Source: Rhizosphaericola sp047606825
GTDB taxonomy: Bacteria; Bacteroidota; Bacteroidia; Chitinophagales; Chitinophagaceae
DNA: 64,000 bases
Direction of reading: 5' to 3'
NCBI GenBank assembly: GCA_047606825.1
Contig: JASGDY010000089.1
Coordinates: 112,027 to 176,026, forward strand
Made by a program: the position numbers and the translations under genes. The notes under the pieces are model-generated. The model saw only the letters and a list, made by a program, of their open reading frames with translations. It was not told where the DNA came from and ran no database searches. Shown piece after piece: positions 1 through 8,898 of the stretch. Numbering within the stretch: position 1 is the first letter of the stretch; every line of letters starts with the position of its first letter.

Positions 1-1
1 G

Positions 2-145
2 TACGACGTTTCAAACCATCGTACCGAATTGCACAACCTGATCGGGGAAAATCTCCGCTTAGGCCAGAAACTGCTGGACCAGTACAACCATTGGTCACAA
101 AGGGTTCAGGCCGAGTCCTACAGGGAAGTGCTTAAATGGTTTTAG
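2..145 (+). CDS. Sulfatase, C-terminal fragment cut by the window edge
   Basis: The frame opening at base 2 reads YDVSNHRTELHNLIGENL and continues to a TAG at 143-145, 47 residues in all. The pattern (tyrosine-aspartate-valine, then glutamate-leucine-x-asparagine-leucine) is the normal C-terminal segment of S1-family sulfatases and matches the same region of the full sulfatases downstream, for example ELYDVRNDPDNIHNL at 3646-5583. The catalytic part lies outside the window, so substrate class and active site cannot be judged. It is the left-hand member of the sulfatase series that continues on the same strand. Confidence 0.75.
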   Translation, partial: YDVSNHRTELHNLIGENLRLGQKLLDQYNHWSQRVQAESYREVLKWF

Positions 146-206
146 TACTATGAAGCCATGAAAAATGAAGCCGGTATAAAATAGCAGTAATTTAAAAATC
201 AGACGT

Positions 207-986
207 ATGGCCAGATACATTTATGGATTTCTGTTTTCCGCATGCGGAAGTATCGGGAAACGATACAACTTTCCGGCGAGGATTTGCCTGGGCGTTGTCT
301 TATCTTTGGTGGTGCAGAGGCTTTCCGCGCAAAAAACGGTATTGTTGGATGCCCCTGCTTTTGCACGGGAACATCAGGCGCATAAGGGCGCAGTGGTACT
401 TGATGCCCGTTCCGGCAGTGAATTTGAGGAAAACCATATTCCGGATGCCCGGCTGCTGGCCTTGCCCGACAAAGATACATTGTCCTTTATCCGGCAATGG
501 GATACATCCCGGATTATACTGTTGTATTCCATTGCCAATGGAAGGAGCGTGCAGTGGGCAGGGTATCTACGTGCCCACGGTTATGCACATGCCTATGCGC
601 TGGATGGCGGACTTGGTGCCTGGGTAGGTGCCGGCTATGCTTTCTACGCCAGCAATGCTGCCAACAATTGGAATACGGATTCGCTGGACCATTGGAAAAA
701 AAACGGCCGGCTTCTCCTGGTTGACGTGGGATCACGGCATTGTGCTCCCTGCCGCAGGCTAAAGACAGTACTGGACAAAATAGCAGGTGAAGAAAAAGAC
801 GCTTTTTCCCTGCGCTCTGTCGATCTGAATGACAACCCTGCCCTGGTGGGGTCTATAGGTGGCGTGGATGCCTTGCCCACACTGATCCTGTATCAGAACG
901 GAAAACAGGTCTGGCGGCAGAAAGGGATAGGAGATTTTGCGACTATCGAGAAACGGATTCGCGAACAGATAGATGCCTACAAATAG
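207..986 (+). CDS. Secreted rhodanese-like / thioredoxin fusion protein
   Basis: A 259-residue protein. A hydrophobic segment at about residues 26-42 ending in LSAQ looks like a signal peptide, so it probably acts in the periplasm; the true start may lie downstream of the first ATG. Residues 45-145 form a rhodanese-like domain (VVLDARSGSEFEENHIPDA, later LDGGLGAW). The loop where active rhodaneses carry the catalytic cysteine reads LLYSIANGRS, with serine at 108, so sulfurtransferase activity is unlikely. Residues 155-259 are a thioredoxin fold with an intact CAPC motif (C179, C182) and the cis-proline ALPT. Redox or disulfide handling is the likely job. It sits between sulfatase genes and the YeiH-type transporter. 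The domain calls are secure, the role is inferred. Confidence 0.8.
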   Translation: MARYIYGFLFSACGSIGKRYNFPARICLGVVLSLVVQRLSAQKTVLLDAPAFAREHQAHKGAVVLDARSGSEFEENHIPDARLLALPDKDTLSFIRQWDTSRIILLYSIANGRSVQWAGYLRAHGYAHAYALDGGLGAWVGAGYAFYASNAANNWNTDSLDHWKKNGRLLLVDVGSRHCAPCRRLKTVLDKIAGEEKDAFSLRSVDLNDNPALVGSIGGVDALPTLILYQNGKQVWRQKGIGDFATIEKRIREQIDAYK

Positions 987-1103
987 GAGAACAGAGGTAC
1001 ATGCCCCGCTTTTACTGTTTTTTGCATATCTCTGTTTATCAACGCTCAGGGGACAAAACCTGGGATGCATTTGAACTTGTCGTAATTATAAAAACGTTTT
1101 ATC

Positions 1104-2378
1104 ATGTCAGAACCGGAAAAGGTAAAAAGAAGCATTTCCGTCAGCGAAGACTGGACGGTCGTGATTTTGGGGTTTTTAATTATTATAGCAGCGATTGCGG
1201 GTGTGCGGCTTGCAGCACCGCAGTATGCCTGGAAATCGGGCAGCGACCTGTTTTTGGGTGTTTTCAGCGGACATAATATTTTACTGTTGGTGGTGCAGTT
1301 ATTGGTGTCATGGCTGATTGCGGTAGTGGGTGCCTGGTTGACCGGAAAAAACACAAGAGGCTCCTTTATGGCTTTTCCACTGGTATTTATCCTTACGGTG
1401 GTGTCGTCTATCGTAGCGGGTAATGTGTTATTTGTCGGTATCGGTTTGGAACCTGTTATTTTCAGCCTACTGGCAGGCCTGTTAATCAGCAATCTTTTCC
1501 CACTTCCTGATTGGTTTCGCAATGCATTGTCTACGGAAATCTTTGTTAAGATAGGGCTGGTATTGCTGGGTGCGACCATCGTTTTTTCCGATATACTCAA
1601 GGCAGGCGTTCTGGGGCTTATACAATCTTTGCTGGTCGTGCTTTCTGTATGGTATTTTGCTTTCTGGATTTGCCATCGTTTGAAGGTTGATAAAGAATTG
1701 AGCTTGATGATTTCCAGCGGTGTATCCATCTGTGGCGTCTCGGCGGCCATCGCTACGGCAGGCGCGATAGAGGGCGACAATAAAAAACTGTCTTATGTCA
1801 TCTCTATCGTACTGCTGTGCGCCGTGCCCATGCTGGTGGGGATGCCCTACCTTGCCCGTTGGCTGGATCTTTCACCCGAGGTGACAGGTGCTTGGCTGGG
1901 GGGCACAATCGATACGACGGGTGCTGTGGTGGGGGCAGGAACACTGATTGGTGACACTGCGTTGAAATATGCCACTATTGTCAAGTTTTCGCAGAATGTA
2001 TTGCTGGGTCTGGCAGCTTTTGCCATTTCCGTTTACTGGACTTACACGGGGAAAGTAAAGCGCGGGGAAAAGGAAAAAGCTTCGCTAAAGGTGATCTGGC
2101 AGCGTTTCCCAAAATTCGTGATTGGTTTCATTGCGGCATCGCTGTTATTTTCTTTTCTGCTCCCGGATGATGTGGTCACGGCAACAAAAGGAACGATCAA
2201 GGGAGGCCAGACCCTGTGGTTTTCGCTTGCGTTTACGAGCATAGGGCTGGAAACCCGCTTTGCTGATCTTTTTAATAAAGGTAACAAGAAACCGATGATA
2301 GCCTTTCTTATTGCGCAGGCGTTCAATATCATCGTAACATTGGTGATCGCCTATTTATTATTCGGCCATGCAGGGTAG
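1104..2378 (+). CDS. yeiH: YeiH/UPF0324-family putative sulfate exporter
   Basis: A 424-residue membrane protein with about ten hydrophobic helices, beginning with one at residues 18-36. It matches the YeiH (UPF0324) family, annotated as putative sulfate exporters, through the glycine-rich segments NVLFVGIGLEPVIFSLLAG, SSGVSICGVSAAIATA and LGGTIDTTGAVVGAGTLIGD, which are well conserved in that family. An extra-long loop at residues 320-345 is basic. Its neighbours are sulfatases and a thioredoxin-like protein, so disposal or movement of sulfate or another sulfur oxyanion is a sensible inference. Transport direction and substrate are not shown by the sequence. Confidence 0.85.
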   Translation: MSEPEKVKRSISVSEDWTVVILGFLIIIAAIAGVRLAAPQYAWKSGSDLFLGVFSGHNILLLVVQLLVSWLIAVVGAWLTGKNTRGSFMAFPLVFILTVVSSIVAGNVLFVGIGLEPVIFSLLAGLLISNLFPLPDWFRNALSTEIFVKIGLVLLGATIVFSDILKAGVLGLIQSLLVVLSVWYFAFWICHRLKVDKELSLMISSGVSICGVSAAIATAGAIEGDNKKLSYVISIVLLCAVPMLVGMPYLARWLDLSPEVTGAWLGGTIDTTGAVVGAGTLIGDTALKYATIVKFSQNVLLGLAAFAISVYWTYTGKVKRGEKEKASLKVIWQRFPKFVIGFIAASLLFSFLLPDDVVTATKGTIKGGQTLWFSLAFTSIGLETRFADLFNKGNKKPMIAFLIAQAFNIIVTLVIAYLLFGHAG

Positions 2379-2608
2379 CTATCTGGACAGAACGATGCAT
2401 TTCAAAATAACATTATTTCAAGTTGATCCTCAGGAAGCTTCCTGCATTGGCGCATGTAAAAGTCACTACCCATGGCTAATTGGAATTCCTTTATTCGTTA
2501 ACGGCAACGTAAATGCTTTCCGCGGCTCTCCACTCCATATCGGAGACATGGTAGGTGGTACAACTATTTATTCCTATATCTCTATACTAATATAAAATTT
2601 AATAAAAA

Positions 2609-3541
2609 ATGAAAAATTATTATTTGCTTATCATTTGTTTGCTGGCCACGGGTTTGCGCTCACATGGTCAGCAGATTTCGGATACCTCGTTTACGCCTCA
2701 AATATCTCGGCCGGCTTATCCAACAGGAAAGGGGGCTGTCATTGCTATTGATGAGGGACATCATAATTTCCACACACTTGATGGTCGGTACCTGACCCTC
2801 GCCAAGTTGCTGCGACAGGATGGATATATTGTACGGAAATATGAAGGACTGCTGGATAAGGATAAATTAAAGCAGGTAGATATTTTGATCATTTCCAATT
2901 CCCTGAACGAGCGCAATGCCATAGGCAATAACTGGTCCCTTCCAACTCCTTCTGCCTTTTCCAAGGAAGAAATCGAAGTCGTTAATAACTGGGTAAAAAA
3001 TGGTGGTCGATTGTTACTTGTCGCAGACCACATGCCCTTTCCGGGGGCAGCGCACGGCCTTGCGGCATCATTCGGCATTGATTTCCAGAATGTTTTTGCT
3101 ACGGACAAGAGAAAGCGGCGTTTGGATTATTTTACCAGAGAGGAAGGAACCTTAAAGGATGCCCCGCTTACGAAAGGTTTGGACAGTATTGTAACATTTG
3201 GCGGATCCGCCTTTTCCATTACCGCAAAATCATATACTCCCGTAATCGTATTCGATGATAATTACCAACTCGTTTATCAGGATACCGCACGTGTTTTCAA
3301 TAAAAATACGATTATTAAACCCGCAACTGGATGGTTGCAGCTTGCTTATCTGCAATATGGTAAGGGCCGGATCGCGGTCTCGGGCGAAGCAGCTATGTTT
3401 TCGGCACAGATTGTCGTAAGGCAAAACAACTGGCCGATGGGGTTTAATAACCCCGGAGCCCGCAACAATGTCCCTTTTATCCGAAATCTGTTTGGTTGGT
3501 TGGGTAGTGGTATCCCGCATCCTGCAACACCTTTGGAATAA
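2609..3541 (+). CDS. DUF4350-like secreted protein
   Basis: A 310-residue protein with a signal peptide at residues 1-20 ending before QQISD. The body resembles DUF4350/GldG-like domains with a class I glutamine amidotransferase-like fold: VIAIDEGHHN near the start, VDILIISNSL, and NGGRLLLVADHMPFPGAA. No catalytic cysteine nucleophile is evident in the elbow position, so an enzymatic role is not supported. It lies just upstream of the first complete sulfatase on the same strand. An A-rich leader immediately before the ATG is typical of well-translated Bacteroidota genes. Function unknown; a scaffold or binding role in the sulfatase locus is possible. Confidence 0.6.
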   Translation: MKNYYLLIICLLATGLRSHGQQISDTSFTPQISRPAYPTGKGAVIAIDEGHHNFHTLDGRYLTLAKLLRQDGYIVRKYEGLLDKDKLKQVDILIISNSLNERNAIGNNWSLPTPSAFSKEEIEVVNNWVKNGGRLLLVADHMPFPGAAHGLAASFGIDFQNVFATDKRKRRLDYFTREEGTLKDAPLTKGLDSIVTFGGSAFSITAKSYTPVIVFDDNYQLVYQDTARVFNKNTIIKPATGWLQLAYLQYGKGRIAVSGEAAMFSAQIVVRQNNWPMGFNNPGARNNVPFIRNLFGWLGSGIPHPATPLE

Positions 3542-3645
3542 GGTTCTTTTTTTCCGCATGGTACAAAATGGGAAATCGTTTGCAGGGGAAATATCTTATC
3601 ATGGTCAGTCTTGTTTAGGGATATCACAATTTTAAATGAGGTAAA

Positions 3646-5583
3646 ATGAATAAAACCACACTATCAATGGCTCTGCTACAGAAACAAGGACGCAGATATA
3701 TACTGCGGAACTTATTTTTTGTATTTTTTTCAGCGTTGCCGTACTTACTGCCATTTCTTTCCCATGCACAACAGAAAGACCGCCCCAATATTCTGTGGAT
3801 TGTCAGTGAAGACAACAATCCCTTTTTGGGCTGTTACGGGGATACTTATGCCCATACGCCCCATATCGATGCGCTGGCTCGCAACAGTATCCTTTATCTG
3901 AATGCTTTTTCTGCCGCGCCTGTGTGCGCACCGTCAAGGTATACGCTTGCCACCGGAACCTATCCGCCTACCTACGGCACAGAAAACATGCGCAGCCAGT
4001 ATCCCGTACCCTCCTTTGTCCATCTTTTTCCCCATTACCTGAAAGAAGCGGGTTACTATACAACCAACAATAGCAAAAAGGATTACAATACGGTGGACCA
4101 ACCCGAAGTGTGGGACGAATCGAGCAGTAAGGCCACCTTTCTGAACCGGAAACCCGGCCAGCCTTTTTTTGCCATGTTCACGATATTTACGACACATGAA
4201 AGTTCCATCATAGATCCAGATTTATGGCAAAAATCCCAGCCGTCGGTCCGTAATGGCAACTTGTCGTCCGGTCGGCCACTCGTGCATGATCCGGAAAAAG
4301 CTCCCATACCGCCTTATCTGCCCAAAATACCTGAGATGAAACATGACTGGGCATTGTATTACGACCGGATTACGGCGATGGATGAACAGGTGGGGCAGCT
4401 ATTGCACCAACTGGATAGCCTGGGATTGGCAGAAAATACGATTGTGTTTTATTTTGCCGACAACGGCGGCGTGCTGGGGCGTAGCAAAAGATATTTATAT
4501 GAATCGGGCCTACACGTGCCGCTTTTGATCCATTTCCCCCCAAAATACCGATACCTGGCTCCCTATACTGCGGGAACCCGCACGGATCAGGTTGTTTCCT
4601 TTATCGACTTTGTACCTACTGTGCTGGACCTGGCGGGGTTGAAGCGGCCTGAATACTTACAGGGAAAGTCACTCGTCGCAAAAGACAGAACGCATACCGA
4701 GGATACCATCGCCTTTGGCTTTCGCAACAGGATGGATGAACGTTACGACCTGTCACGCACGATCAGGACAAAGGATTTCCGGTACATCCGGAATTTCCAG
4801 CCCTATCGTATTTATGCGCAGAATGTCCAGTATCTGTGGCTGATCCGCTCAATAAGGGCATGGGAAAAGGAATACAAAGCGGGAAAGCTCGATGAAATAC
4901 AATCCAGGTATTTCAGGGAGAAACCTACCGAAGAATTGTACGATGTACGCAATGATCCGGACAATATTCACAATCTGGCTACCGATCCGGCTTACCGGTC
5001 CGTACTCCAACAGCTGAGGAAAAAGAACCATGACCTGCTCCTACAGATCAATGATGCCGGTTTTATCCCGGAAGCAGATGTATATGAAATTACCAGGACG
5101 CAGACTATTTATGATTATGCACGTTCCGGTAAGTATGATATACGGAAGGTACTTCCGGTCGCGGAAAAGGCTTCTGAGCGCAACAAGGCCGAGCTGCCTT
5201 ATCTAGTCTCCAAAGCGCGGGATGCTGACCCTGTGGTACGTTACTGGGCTGCGATCGGGTTACTGGCACTCGGAAAGGATGCTGATGTCGCGGCGGGTAC
5301 GTTGAAAACACTTTTGTCCGATGAGAAAAAGTCCGTCCGCGTAGTGGCAGCCGAGGCATTGTACAGACTGGGGAACCGTACAGACGGTCTTGAAAGTCTG
5401 TATCGCTATGCAGACGATGCAGCGGTAATGGTACGGGTGCAGGCGCTGAATGCCTTGCAGGATGCACCTTCTGCCGACCTTCTGCCACTTCGTCAGGTGC
5501 TGGAAAAGATTGTCGGCAACAAGGTTTCGGAATACGATGTCAAAGCAGCAAAGTATCTACTGGAAAAAATGGAAGATCATTGA
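3646..5583 (+). CDS. S1-family sulfatase with C-terminal HEAT-like repeats
   Basis: A 645-residue secreted sulfatase. A signal peptide spans about residues 20-41, ending SHAQQ; a second in-frame ATG at 3667 is possible. The metal site opens with NILWIVSEDNN, and the formylglycine motif is C94-A-P-S-R98. The C-terminal catalytic tail ELYDVRNDPDNIHNL is intact. Residues from about 510 to 640 hold three HEAT/armadillo-like helical repeats (for example ARDADPVVRYWAAIGLLAL), an appendage seen in some N-sulfoglucosamine-type sulfatases and likely used for substrate or protein contact. Broad similarity is to heparan N-sulfatase-like enzymes, but the exact substrate cannot be read. It needs a formylglycine-generating maturase, which is not in this window. 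Confidence 0.9.
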   Translation: MNKTTLSMALLQKQGRRYILRNLFFVFFSALPYLLPFLSHAQQKDRPNILWIVSEDNNPFLGCYGDTYAHTPHIDALARNSILYLNAFSAAPVCAPSRYTLATGTYPPTYGTENMRSQYPVPSFVHLFPHYLKEAGYYTTNNSKKDYNTVDQPEVWDESSSKATFLNRKPGQPFFAMFTIFTTHESSIIDPDLWQKSQPSVRNGNLSSGRPLVHDPEKAPIPPYLPKIPEMKHDWALYYDRITAMDEQVGQLLHQLDSLGLAENTIVFYFADNGGVLGRSKRYLYESGLHVPLLIHFPPKYRYLAPYTAGTRTDQVVSFIDFVPTVLDLAGLKRPEYLQGKSLVAKDRTHTEDTIAFGFRNRMDERYDLSRTIRTKDFRYIRNFQPYRIYAQNVQYLWLIRSIRAWEKEYKAGKLDEIQSRYFREKPTEELYDVRNDPDNIHNLATDPAYRSVLQQLRKKNHDLLLQINDAGFIPEADVYEITRTQTIYDYARSGKYDIRKVLPVAEKASERNKAELPYLVSKARDADPVVRYWAAIGLLALGKDADVAAGTLKTLLSDEKKSVRVVAAEALYRLGNRTDGLESLYRYADDAAVMVRVQALNALQDAPSADLLPLRQVLEKIVGNKVSEYDVKAAKYLLEKMEDH

Positions 5584-5727
5584 CCACGTAGGGCTGGCAT
5601 ATACCCCCGTTGCACTTCTGGCGGTATGATGGAAATGGATAAGATAAAAAACTTTAAAGATATGCCGAGGCACCTGTGTCTAACGGATGTTGGATTATCA
5701 TTCTTAAATTTTACAATTTACAAAAAG

Positions 5728-7158
5728 ATGAAAAGAAGGAAAATTTTCAGATGGAAATGGATGGCCGTTGCTGGTCTGGTGTTATACTTCGGTGAGATAA
5801 GTGCGCAGCAGCAACGGCCCAATATTCTCTTTATTGCGGTGGATGACCTCAATAATGATTTGGGATGTTATGGTTCCCCGGTTGTGAAATCACCGCATAT
5901 TGATGCATTGGCAAAGCGCGGTGTCCAGTTTCTTCATGCCTATACCCAGTTCCCGCTGTGCAGTCCGAGCCGGTCTTCCCTGTTGACCGGCCGCGTGCCC
6001 GATGTCACGGGTATCTATGAGCTGACAACGCACTTCCGGCAAAACCTGCCTGATGTGGTCACGCTTCCTCAGCTGTTCCGTCAAAACGGTTACCAGAGCA
6101 TCCGTATCGGGAAAATCTTCCATTACGGAGTACCCGCCCAAATAGGTACCAACGGGCTGGATGACCCTGTTTCATGGGACCGTGTGATCAATCCCAAAGG
6201 TCGGGATAAAACAGAGGAAGCCAAGGTTGTCAACCTCACACCGGACCGGGGGCTGGGGTCTGCACTTTCTTATTATGAGGCCGATGGAACCGATGAGGAA
6301 CAAACAGATGGGCTTATCGCCACACATGCCATTCAAGTGTTGACGGAGGAAAAACAAAAAGGAGACCCCTTTTTCCTGGCAGTGGGGTTTTTCCGGCCGC
6401 ATACGCCCTATGTAGCCCCCAGAAAATATTTTGAACAGTACCCTGTTGACCAGATACCGTTGGCGCCACGGAAAGAGGATGACCTCGCCGACATACCGGA
6501 TGCGGCATTGTTTACCCAACCGGCCAACTGGGGACTGTCCGATGACAAGTTGCGCCTGGCTAAAAGGGCTTATTATGCCGCCATTTCCTTCATGGATGCG
6601 CAGGTGGGTCGTGTCGTGCAGGCGCTCGACAGCTTGGGGCTGTCCGATAATACCATTATCGTCTTGTGGAGTGACCACGGTTATAATCTGGGCGAACACG
6701 GCCAATGGATGAAACAGAGCCTCTTTGAAAAATCGGCAAAAGTACCACTGATTTTTGCGGTACCTGGCTTTGTAAAGGGAAAATCCGTTCGCACGCCTGT
6801 CGAATTGCTGGATATTTATCCTACCCTGGCCGAGCTGGCGCATCTGCAAACGGTAACGCCTGTTGACGGTAAAAGCCTGGTACCGCTGCTGAACCATCCG
6901 GGGATGAAATGGGATCGTCCCGCTTACACCCAGGTAAAGCGGAAAAACCTTATGGGACGTTCCGTGCGTACCTCCGAATGGCGCTATACAGAATGGGATG
7001 AAGACGGAAAGGCTGGTAAGGAACTCTATGACGAAATCCATGATCCTGACGAATTTAACAACCTGGCAGGAGACCGGAAATACCGCAAACGTATTTCCCT
7101 GTTGGCCCGCTTGCTGCATGATGGCTTCCAGGAAGGAAAATCGGCTTCCCCCAACTAA
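5728..7158 (+). CDS. Iduronate-2-sulfatase-like sulfatase
   Basis: A 476-residue secreted sulfatase. The open frame extends upstream to 5626, but the ATG at 5728 directly precedes a basic stretch and signal peptide (MKRRKIFRWKW to EISAQQQ), so I start it there. Key parts are NILFIAVDDLNNDLGCYG, the formylglycine motif C78-S-P-S-R82 followed by LLTGRVPDVTGIY, FFRPHTPYVAPRKYF and WSDHGYNLGEHGQW. The LTGR-P-D-x-T-x-x-Y string and the RPHxP segment are typical of iduronate-2-sulfatase-like enzymes. Substrate remains an inference. It follows the HEAT-bearing sulfatase by 144 bp and precedes a dead sulfatase start. Confidence 0.9.
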   Translation: MKRRKIFRWKWMAVAGLVLYFGEISAQQQRPNILFIAVDDLNNDLGCYGSPVVKSPHIDALAKRGVQFLHAYTQFPLCSPSRSSLLTGRVPDVTGIYELTTHFRQNLPDVVTLPQLFRQNGYQSIRIGKIFHYGVPAQIGTNGLDDPVSWDRVINPKGRDKTEEAKVVNLTPDRGLGSALSYYEADGTDEEQTDGLIATHAIQVLTEEKQKGDPFFLAVGFFRPHTPYVAPRKYFEQYPVDQIPLAPRKEDDLADIPDAALFTQPANWGLSDDKLRLAKRAYYAAISFMDAQVGRVVQALDSLGLSDNTIIVLWSDHGYNLGEHGQWMKQSLFEKSAKVPLIFAVPGFVKGKSVRTPVELLDIYPTLAELAHLQTVTPVDGKSLVPLLNHPGMKWDRPAYTQVKRKNLMGRSVRTSEWRYTEWDEDGKAGKELYDEIHDPDEFNNLAGDRKYRKRISLLARLLHDGFQEGKSASPN

Positions 7159-7169
7159 AAAAAGAAACA

Positions 7170-7355
7170 ATGTCACAGATGAAAAATTTTGTTTGCACAC
7201 TCATGGTTCTGTCCGTGGCTGTAATGCGGTTACAGGCACAAGGGAACGTAGTTAGGTAGGACAGGTATAATATCATCCTGATATATTCCGACGATGTGGA
7301 TTCCTCTACCAGGATATATAGCGTAAAACAACCCTGTTCAAAAATCGGAAAGTAA
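7170..7355 (+). pseudogene. Remnant of a sulfatase N-terminus
   Basis: An ATG at 7170 opens a 29-codon frame with a signal peptide (MKNFVCTLMVLSVAVM, then LQAQGN) ended by TAG at 7257-7259. In the same frame after the stop comes DRYNIILIYSDDVD, an obvious match to the start of sulfatases (PNIILIxADD), then unrelated residues and TAA at 7353-7355. The catalytic cysteine and the rest of the gene are missing. It sits between two intact iduronate-2-sulfatase-like genes and is best read as the deleted stump of another sulfatase in the array. Confidence 0.75.
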
Positions 7356-7397
7356 AACAGCGTATTAAATGCAGTAATCAATTAAACTTACAATATT

Positions 7398-8792
7398 ATG
7401 TTGCGTCACGCAGTTCTAAAAAAAGTATTGGCAACAGCCATATTATTAATCTCGTGCGCCGCTTCTGCGTCAGCGCAGCAACAGGATGACAGGCCCAACG
7501 TGCTGTTTATAGCGGTTGATGATTTAAACGACTGGGTAGGTCCTTTTGGCGGTTACAAAGGAGTCATAACCCCGAACCTTGATAAACTTGCAGCCGGCAG
7601 CGAAATATTTACACGGGCATACTGTTCGGCGCCCTCCTGTAATCCGTCGAGGGCAAGCCTTTTAACGGGTGTAAGACCTTCCACGTCGGGTGTCTATTTA
7701 AACGAGCAGCCCTGGCGACCGGTACTTAAAGATGCGGTGACCATTCCGCAATATTTTACCCGAAACGGATATGATGTGGAAGGGATCGGTAAAATATTTC
7801 ATGACAGCTATAACGATACCGCATCATGGCCCGTATATTTCAAAGTCGTGAAATCGCCCGCACCAGCCAATGCCCCTGTAAAGGGTAAAGGTAATTTTGA
7901 CTGGAGTCCGGTAGATGTAGCTAACGAACAAATGGGTGATTATAAAAATGTAGACCATGCGATAGACTTTTTTAAAGCAGACCGCGATAAACCGTTTTTT
8001 TTAGCCGTTGGATTTACAAGGCCGCATTTACCGTGGTATGTGCCTCGGAAATATTTTGATCTCTATCCCTTGGATAAAATACAATTGCCGGCAGTTATTA
8101 ATAACGACCTGGATGATATTCCCCCGGCCGGGGTTAAAATTGCGAGACGCGCCAACGATCACGAGTTCATAGTCGCCAATGGCCAATGGAAGAATGCAGT
8201 ACAGGGTTACCTGGCCAGTATTACGTTTGCTGACGAACAGATCGGGCGTTTGCTGGATGCCTTGGCAGCAAGTAAATATGCCGACAATACCATTGTTGTT
8301 TTATGGGGCGACCATGGATGGAGCCTGGGTCAGAAAGAACACTGGCGTAAGTTCGCGTTATGGGAAGAAACTACAAGGGTGCCCCTGTTTATCAAAGTGC
8401 CCGGAGTTACTAAAAACAGAAGCCGGTCCTCCCGCACTGTTAATTTGATGGATCTGTATCCGACACTGATCGATTTATGTAGGCTGCCTACCAAAAGCGG
8501 TATAGAAGGCAGGAGCCTGGTGCCACTGTTAAACAATCCTGGTTTAAAGTGGGATTATCCATCGGTTTCTACATGGGGTTATAAAAATCACGCGGTACGC
8601 TCTGAACGGTGGCGTTATATAAAATACGCTGATGGCAGTGAGGAGTTGTACGATCATGATAATGATCCGCACGAATGGAAAAATCTGGCGAAAGATTCAA
8701 AGTATTCCTCCGTAAAAAACGAACTGGCTAAATGGCTGCCAAAAGTAAATGCTCTGGACGCTCCCCGGAAAAAAGGAGCCGGAGGAGAATAA
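7398..8792 (+). CDS. Iduronate-2-sulfatase-like sulfatase
   Basis: A 464-residue secreted sulfatase with a signal peptide ending SASAQQQ at about residue 29. It has NVLFIAVDDLNDWVGPFGG, the formylglycine motif C81-N-P-S-R85 with LLTGVRPSTSGVY, FTRPHLPWYVPRKYF, WGDHGWSLGQKEHW and the C-terminal ELYDHDNDPHEWKNL. These are the signatures of the iduronate-2-sulfatase-like group, shared with the gene at 5728; the two are clearly diverged rather than recent copies. Codon usage looks somewhat different from its neighbours, with more TTA/AAA. The last bases overlap the beginning of an inverted-repeat-like end at 8792. Confidence 0.9.
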   Translation: MLRHAVLKKVLATAILLISCAASASAQQQDDRPNVLFIAVDDLNDWVGPFGGYKGVITPNLDKLAAGSEIFTRAYCSAPSCNPSRASLLTGVRPSTSGVYLNEQPWRPVLKDAVTIPQYFTRNGYDVEGIGKIFHDSYNDTASWPVYFKVVKSPAPANAPVKGKGNFDWSPVDVANEQMGDYKNVDHAIDFFKADRDKPFFLAVGFTRPHLPWYVPRKYFDLYPLDKIQLPAVINNDLDDIPPAGVKIARRANDHEFIVANGQWKNAVQGYLASITFADEQIGRLLDALAASKYADNTIVVLWGDHGWSLGQKEHWRKFALWEETTRVPLFIKVPGVTKNRSRSSRTVNLMDLYPTLIDLCRLPTKSGIEGRSLVPLLNNPGLKWDYPSVSTWGYKNHAVRSERWRYIKYADGSEELYDHDNDPHEWKNLAKDSKYSSVKNELAKWLPKVNALDAPRKKGAGGE

Positions 8793-8809
8793 GAGGCTGT
8801 TTAAGTTAA
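8792..8809 (+). repeat. Solitary terminal repeat of the MITE-like family
   Basis: AGAGGCTGTTTAAGTTAA directly after the sulfatase stop matches, with two differences, the terminal repeat AGAGACTGTTTGAGTTAA that ends the elements at 13034, 59897 and 63811. No matching second end is seen nearby, so this is a decayed or solo end. Confidence 0.45.
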
Positions 8810-8898
8810 TTGTGGAAAAAGTATTATGGGATAAAATATGCACGTCAGCCGCCATAACGCCAAACCGATGTTACAGGCAGTGTTTTGTCAATCCGTTG

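Noticed and set aside
1046..1780. 244-residue minus-strand frame opposite yeiH
   Set aside because: Shadow of a membrane-protein gene; no domain, no start signals, and the plus-strand gene is clear.
6172..7200. 342-residue minus-strand frame opposite a sulfatase
   Set aside because: Opposes a sulfatase with intact motifs; no recognisable family.
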